Shown: in pieces, positions 17,392-21,032 of the stretch
Numbering within the stretch: position 1 is the stretch's first letter
Layout of the letters: every line of letters begins with the position of its first letter
Source: Pseudomonadota bacterium
GTDB lineage: Bacteria; Pseudomonadota; Gammaproteobacteria; PS1; Pseudothioglobaceae
Length of the DNA: 21,032 nt
Assembly (NCBI GenBank): GCA_022600395.1
Contig: JAHZKM010000097.1
Coordinates: 1 to 21,032, forward strand
Direction of reading: 5' to 3'
Program-made: the position numbers and the translations under genes
Notes under the pieces: generated by a model
Seen by the model: only the letters and a program-made list of their open reading frames with translations
What the model was told of the DNA's origin: nothing
Databases searched by the model: none

Positions 17392-17468
17392 GGCGGGAAT
17401 AGCTCAGTTGGTAGAGCCCCGGATTGTGATTCCGGTTGTCGCGGGTTCAAGCCCCGTTTCTCGCCCCA
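17392..17468 (+). tRNA. tRNA-His(GTG)
   Basis: The anticodon GTG (17426-17428) sits in a CCGGA/TCCGG stem. The gene encodes the extra 5' G (G-1) facing C73 that histidyl-tRNA synthetase needs, and the CCA end is encoded. It follows tRNA-Arg after seven bases, so they are processed from one transcript. Confidence 0.96.
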
Positions 17469-17473
17469 CATTT

Positions 17474-17501
17474 AAAAAAAGGCCTTACGGCCTTTTTTTT
17501 T
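17474..17501. terminator. Bidirectional rho-independent terminator
   Basis: GGCC-TTAC-GGCC is flanked by seven A on the left and nine T on the right, so a hairpin with a T tract forms on either strand. It ends the tRNA transcript and also that of the convergent peroxiredoxin gene, whose stop is 65 bases away. Confidence 0.88.
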
Positions 17502-17565
17502 ACCTCTAGCTTGTAAAATGTGTTAAATTGCAAATACTGACATGTGACTAGTAAAAGAGTTTCTT

Positions 17566-18294
17566 TTAACTAAAGTATTCTTCCAATTCATCAGCACCGC
17601 CAATATATTTACCTCCAATAAAAATTTGTGGTGTCGAGCTTTTACCACTCACTGCTCTAAGCGATCTAGAAGTAATATGTTGATCAAGCTCTATCTGTTC
17701 TACATAAACACCTTGTTGGTTTAATAGTGTTATCGCACGCTCACAGTGTGGGCAGCCTTTTCTACTAAGCATAGTGGCAGTCTCTGGAATGTCGGCATTT
17801 TTATTAATATATGTAAGCATTGTATCAGCGTCAGAAACTTCAAAAGGGTCACCTTCTACTTCAGGCTCAATAAACATCTTCTCAATCGTGCCATCTTTAA
17901 CTAACATAGAATATCTCCAAGATCGATTGCCAAATCCTAGCTCATCTTTATTAACCAGCATGCCCATGGATTGAGTAAACTCGCCACTTCCATCGGGAAT
18001 CATTAAAACGTTTTCAGCTTCTTGGTCTTTACGCCACTCATTCATAACAAAAGTGTCATTTACCGATATACAAACAACTTCATCAACCCCATTGGCCTTT
18101 AAAACTGGCGCGAGTTCATTGTATCTTGGCAGGTGAGAAGATGAACAGGTAGGTGTATAAGCGCCAGGCAAGGCAAATACTACTACTGTTTTATTGTTAA
18201 ATATTTCTTCAGTCGATAAATCAATCCATTGATGATTTTTTTGAATTTTAAAATTAATTAATGGAATTTTATTTCCTGTGTTGTTTTTTAGCAT
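17566..18294 (-). CDS. Hybrid peroxiredoxin-glutaredoxin
   Basis: The 242-residue cytosolic protein joins a Prx5-type peroxiredoxin (about 1-160) to a glutaredoxin (about 172-242). The peroxidatic cysteine is C50 in PGAYTPTCSSSH. The glutaredoxin has the dithiol site C181-P-H-C184, the cis-proline in STPQIFI and the GG-ADELE glutathione-binding region. Hybrids of this type in Haemophilus and Chromatium reduce peroxides directly with glutathione. The gene diverges from oxyR with a 103-base shared promoter region, so peroxide induction is likely. AGGAC supplies the ribosome-binding site. Confidence 0.95.
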   Translation of the reverse strand: MLKNNTGNKIPLINFKIQKNHQWIDLSTEEIFNNKTVVVFALPGAYTPTCSSSHLPRYNELAPVLKANGVDEVVCISVNDTFVMNEWRKDQEAENVLMIPDGSGEFTQSMGMLVNKDELGFGNRSWRYSMLVKDGTIEKMFIEPEVEGDPFEVSDADTMLTYINKNADIPETATMLSRKGCPHCERAITLLNQQGVYVEQIELDQHITSRSLRAVSGKSSTPQIFIGGKYIGGADELEEYFS

Positions 18295-18326
18295 TATATT
18301 GTCCTATTTGTTTTTAATTTGTGCGC

Positions 18327-18347
18327 ATTATAAATCTAGTTTATAAT
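18327..18347. promoter_or_regulatory. Palindromic divergent promoter core between oxyR and the peroxiredoxin gene
   Basis: Perfect 8-base arms ATTATAAA (18327-18334) and TTTATAAT (18340-18347) flank the centre TCTAG. Each arm contains a consensus -10 TATAAT: on the minus strand at 18332-18327, facing the peroxiredoxin gene, and on the plus strand at 18342-18347, facing oxyR. A -35-like TTTACT lies 17 bases upstream of the former (18355-18350). The core ATAA-N7-TTAT also resembles an OxyR half-site pattern ATAG-N7-CTAT. Confidence 0.6.
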
Positions 18348-18397
18348 TAAGTAAAACGAATAATATCTATTAAAAAAATCTAAAAAAACGATTATAA

Positions 18398-19249
18398 ATG
18401 CTGCCTTCTATTAAAAATCTACAATACCTTATCGCGCTCAGAGAGACGCTTCACTTTTCTAAGGCATCAGAAAAATGCTTTGTTAGCCAATCAACTTTAA
18501 GCGCAGGAATTGCTAAATTAGAACAAATCCTGCAAACAACTCTAGTTGAACGAAATAATAAAAAAGTAGTCTTTACCCCAATAGGAGAAAAAATAGTATT
18601 ACAAGCAATGCTGGTCATATCAAATACTAAAGAACTAACAGATATTGCAAAAACTAACTTTCTTGAGTCTGAAATAGTTGTTGGCACTATACCAACGATA
18701 TCACCTTACATTCTGCCAAATTTTTTGAGAAATTTAGAAAAAGTATTTCCAAAATTAAAAATATCTTTTATAGAAGATACGAGCGATAATTTGTTAAAAA
18801 AACTAAACCAAAATAAAATCGATTTTGCTATTTTTGCATTCCCCTATGATTTGCCTGATGAGGTTAAAAGCTATGAGCTATTTAAAGATCCTTTATGTTT
18901 AATTCAACATAAAGATCGAAAAAATGAAGAAATTAACAATGGAGATCTATTATTACTAGAACAAGGACACTGCTTAAGAGTTCATGTAATGCAAGGTTGC
19001 GCTATATCCGAAAAGCAGCTGTCTAGTTTTTCTTGTTCTAGTGTTTCCACTCTAGTGGCTATGATTGATATGAACCTTGGTGTTAGTTTTTTGCCTAAAA
19101 TTGCCATTGATTTTGGCGTTTTGTCACCCTATCCAAATATAATTTCCAAATCTGATTGTCAAGCTTCAAGAGGCATTGGTATTGTTTATAGAAAGAACAA
19201 CTATCAAGCTGAAAATATTAAGAAAATAGCTGAAAATTTACGAAAATAA
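18398..19249 (+). CDS. oxyR: Hydrogen peroxide sensor OxyR (LysR family)
   Basis: The 283-residue LysR-type regulator has the N-terminal winged helix (LQYLIALRETLHFSKASEKC through LERNN-type wing) and an OxyR-type sensor domain. C192 in GHCLR and C201, nine residues later, match the two redox cysteines of E. coli OxyR (C199 and C208). The following SSVSTLVAMIDMNLGVSFLP fits the OxyR C-terminal pattern. Oxidation to a disulfide by peroxide would activate transcription of the divergent peroxiredoxin gene. The ATG has no clear Shine-Dalgarno. It converges with the glutaredoxin gene, 29 bases away. Confidence 0.9.
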   Translation: MLPSIKNLQYLIALRETLHFSKASEKCFVSQSTLSAGIAKLEQILQTTLVERNNKKVVFTPIGEKIVLQAMLVISNTKELTDIAKTNFLESEIVVGTIPTISPYILPNFLRNLEKVFPKLKISFIEDTSDNLLKKLNQNKIDFAIFAFPYDLPDEVKSYELFKDPLCLIQHKDRKNEEINNGDLLLLEQGHCLRVHVMQGCAISEKQLSSFSCSSVSTLVAMIDMNLGVSFLPKIAIDFGVLSPYPNIISKSDCQASRGIGIVYRKNNYQAENIKKIAENLRK

Positions 19250-19278
19250 TATTTATAGTTAAAATGGCATACTCTAAT

Positions 19279-19527
19279 TTAAGTATCTATACCCATTTCT
19301 CGTAGCATTAAATACGCCTCGAGATCATCACACCCGCCCACATGCTTAGCACCCAAAAAGACTTGTGGATAAGTAAGCTCATCGGGTGCCATTTTAAGCA
19401 TGTCGTCATTTGTCCAATTTATCTCGTCAACTAGACGAACTTCATACTCGATACCCTCTTCGTCAAGCATTGATTTTGCTTGAGAACAAAACGAGCAATT
19501 TGGCTTGGTCCAAATAATATTTTCCAT
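19279..19527 (-). CDS. Dithiol glutaredoxin
   Basis: This 82-residue protein is a single glutaredoxin domain with active site C11-S-F-C14, the cis-proline motif TYPQVF and a GGCDDLEAY glutathione-binding turn with an extra cysteine. It would reduce protein disulfides with glutathione. Its start follows the hslO stop after 12 bases, with AGGA upstream, so the two are probably co-transcribed. It is not close in sequence to the glutaredoxin domain of the hybrid peroxiredoxin. Confidence 0.92.
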   Translation of the reverse strand: MENIIWTKPNCSFCSQAKSMLDEEGIEYEVRLVDEINWTNDDMLKMAPDELTYPQVFLGAKHVGGCDDLEAYLMLREMGIDT

Positions 19528-19539
19528 TATTAATCCTAA

Positions 19540-20382
19540 CTAGTGCGTTGTAGTAAAAATACGATCAACGTCGTCTTTATTAAAAAACAAATGCTCATTA
19601 CAAATTTCATTGTGAATAGCGATTTCACCATGTTCTTTGAGCAAACTGCGCGCATCTTGCTCACCTAAATCATAAATTATTTTTTCAAAGCGCTCTTTAT
19701 TTTGCTCACATTTATAATCTATCCATTCAGCTTTAAACAACTGCAAATCTTCCTCATGAAACAAACGGTGCAATAGTGACTCTGCATCCAAACTGATAAG
19801 CTCTGACTCGGTAATCGTATCCGACAAAGCGCTAATTCTATACCAACCTTCAGCATCATGCTGATCAGCTTTTGGCATTTTTTGTAGCAACATAGCGCTA
19901 AGACTGTCTTGGGTAGAGCTTACCCATAATCTAGACTCTAACTGTTCTGATTGAGAAAAATAATCCTCAAAAGTAGCAATTAAACCTTGGGCATTTCTAG
20001 GCACTAATGACTGAAAACTATGATCAGTTTGGGCATTGTACAAAGTAGCTACAATTTGCCCCTCTCCTAGAATTTTATCTAAAGAGTCATTCTCCTTAAT
20101 AGCGCCGTCTGCCCTAACCATGCCTCGAATTTTTAAATCGTCTGTTACCTCAACTAACAACAAACTTACAATCCCATCACCCTGAATTTGCAAAGTTAGC
20201 TTGCCTTTATGCTTGATACCATTAGCTAAAAAAATAGCTAATGCGCTAAGCTCACCAAACAATTGACGCACAGGCGCACCATAACCTCGGTTTTGAATCA
20301 TATCTTGCCAAGTGTCATCAAGTGATAAATGCTGGCCGCGAATATCTAAGTCTTTAAATAAAAATCTGTTAATTGTATTCAT
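19540..20382 (-). CDS. hslO: Hsp33-family chaperone with incomplete zinc site
   Basis: The 280-residue protein follows the Hsp33 (HslO) pattern: FLFKDLDIRGQHL at the start, RGYGAPVRQLFGELSALAIFLA, LTLQIQGDG, IRGMVRADG, and a C-terminal region matching the redox-switch domain. In standard Hsp33 four cysteines in CXC-X30-CXXC hold zinc. Oxidation releases it and activates chaperone binding of unfolded proteins. Here the same spacing is kept, but it reads C225-E-Q227 and N258-E-I-C261, so only two cysteines remain. Zinc binding and classic redox switching are therefore doubtful. It diverges from the pseudouridine synthase gene by 41 bases. No clear Shine-Dalgarno is seen. Confidence 0.9.
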   Translation of the reverse strand: MNTINRFLFKDLDIRGQHLSLDDTWQDMIQNRGYGAPVRQLFGELSALAIFLANGIKHKGKLTLQIQGDGIVSLLLVEVTDDLKIRGMVRADGAIKENDSLDKILGEGQIVATLYNAQTDHSFQSLVPRNAQGLIATFEDYFSQSEQLESRLWVSSTQDSLSAMLLQKMPKADQHDAEGWYRISALSDTITESELISLDAESLLHRLFHEEDLQLFKAEWIDYKCEQNKERFEKIIYDLGEQDARSLLKEHGEIAIHNEICNEHLFFNKDDVDRIFTTTH

Positions 20383-20406
20383 AGGTATGATTTTAATTTA
20401 TACCTA
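20382..20406. repeat. Inverted repeat between hslO and the pseudouridine synthase gene
   Basis: TAGGTAT (20382-20388) and ATACCTA (20400-20406) are perfect 7-base arms separated by 11 bases. They fill most of the 41-base divergent gap, and the left arm begins at the first base of the hslO ATG. It could be an operator or an mRNA hairpin over the hslO start. I see only weak -10-like sequences here (TATGAT on the plus strand at 20386, TAAAAT on the minus strand at 20395). Confidence 0.4.
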
Positions 20407-20423
20407 GAGATGCAAGTAAAAAA

Positions 20424-21032
20424 GTGATTGAAAGAAAAATTACCGTTAAAACCGATAATCAACCCTTAATTGATGCCTTAGTTGAGGCGACTGGACTGTC
20501 TAAACAGAGTCTTAAAGGGGCGCTGGATAAGGGCTGTGTTTGGTTAAAGACTGGCAAAAAAACCAATCGAATTAGGCGCATAAAAAAACCATTAAAAATA
20601 GGCAATGAAGTATTTATTTATTTTAATGAAAAAATTCTATCCTCGGTACCTACTCAGCCCACCCTACTACTAGACAAAAAAAGCTACAGCATTTGGTTTA
20701 AGCCAGCAGGGGTATTTTCTCAAGGTTCAAAATGGGGCGATCATTGCGCTTTAACTCGACTGGTAGAAAAAAAACTAGATCGAACAAGCTTTTTAGTGCA
20801 TAGATTAGATCGTGCAACCAGTGGGCTAATGATATTGACACACTCAAAAACCATGGCCAGAGAGTTTTCAAAGTTATTTGCCGATAGACTCATTAAGAAA
20901 ACTTATCTGGCAATAGTGCCAGGAGATTTTCCAGTTGATAAAATTAGTTTGGATGGTGAGATTGATGGCAAACACGCCTTAAGCCATGTCAGCAAATTAT
21001 CAAAAAATCAAGAAAAAACCTTACTTAGCGTT
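20424..21032 (+). CDS. RluA-family RNA pseudouridine synthase, 3' end outside window
   Basis: A frame of 203 codons open to the window edge begins with GTG at 20424. The only other upstream codons before a stop contain no ATG, GTG or TTG. It shows the RluA-type catalytic motif HRLDRATSGLMIL with the catalytic Asp, the earlier block SIWFKPAGVFSQG, and KKTYLAIVPG. The first about 70 residues resemble a weak S4-like RNA-binding domain (LIDALVEATGLSKQSLKGALDKGCVW). It would isomerise uridine in rRNA or tRNA. The exact target (RluA, RluC, RluD or other) cannot be assigned from this part. Confidence 0.85.
   Translation, partial: MIERKITVKTDNQPLIDALVEATGLSKQSLKGALDKGCVWLKTGKKTNRIRRIKKPLKIGNEVFIYFNEKILSSVPTQPTLLLDKKSYSIWFKPAGVFSQGSKWGDHCALTRLVEKKLDRTSFLVHRLDRATSGLMILTHSKTMAREFSKLFADRLIKKTYLAIVPGDFPVDKISLDGEIDGKHALSHVSKLSKNQEKTLLSV

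Noticed and set aside
1..21032. CRISPR array, transposon ends or riboswitch
   Set aside because: I saw no regularly spaced repeats, transposase frames or recognisable riboswitch cores; the repeats present are short and promoter-linked.

Overview
The window looks like chromosome of a free-living or symbiotic gammaproteobacterium with a small, AT-rich, tightly packed genome. Coding density is very high, with several ATGA or TAATG gene overlaps. The proteins are gammaproteobacterial in type: OxyR with both redox cysteines, a peroxiredoxin-glutaredoxin hybrid, the AcnD/PrpF form of the methylcitrate cycle, and a VC_2705-type solute symporter with its small subunit. A marine lineage such as the SUP05/Thioglobus group would fit, but that is inference from composition and gene style, not a demonstrated assignment. 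I see no mobile element, phage gene or CRISPR array.

From about 14.4 kb down to position 1, twelve genes lie on the minus strand. In transcription order they are a GntR/FCD regulator, prpB, prpC, acnD, prpF, prpE, a MarR regulator, a DUF4212 small subunit, an ActP-like symporter, a small membrane-anchored protein, a CBS/DUF294 signalling protein and a DEDDh exonuclease (cut by the window edge). Together they form a short-chain-acid module. The symporter would import propionate or acetate, PrpE makes propionyl-CoA, PrpC condenses it with oxaloacetate, AcnD and PrpF convert 2-methylcitrate to 2-methylaconitate, and PrpB cleaves methylisocitrate to pyruvate and succinate. There is no prpD. A near-consensus sigma-70 promoter precedes the GntR gene. 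Two copies of the same 12-base inverted repeat lie on this promoter and on the start codon, which suggests autoregulation.

From 14.5 to 17.5 kb are housekeeping genes: rpoZ (minus, with its own terminator), then dnaQ and ubiD on the plus strand, and a tRNA Pro-Arg-His array with a clear promoter and a bidirectional terminator.

From 17.5 kb to the end is a thiol and peroxide-stress cluster: a peroxiredoxin-glutaredoxin hybrid divergent from oxyR, a glutaredoxin, and hslO (Hsp33), followed by the 5' part of an RluA-family pseudouridine synthase. The most unusual observation is that this Hsp33 aligns with the standard zinc-switch region but keeps only two of the four zinc-binding cysteines. A second is a perfect inverted repeat in the oxyR/peroxiredoxin gap whose arms carry two oppositely oriented -10 hexamers.
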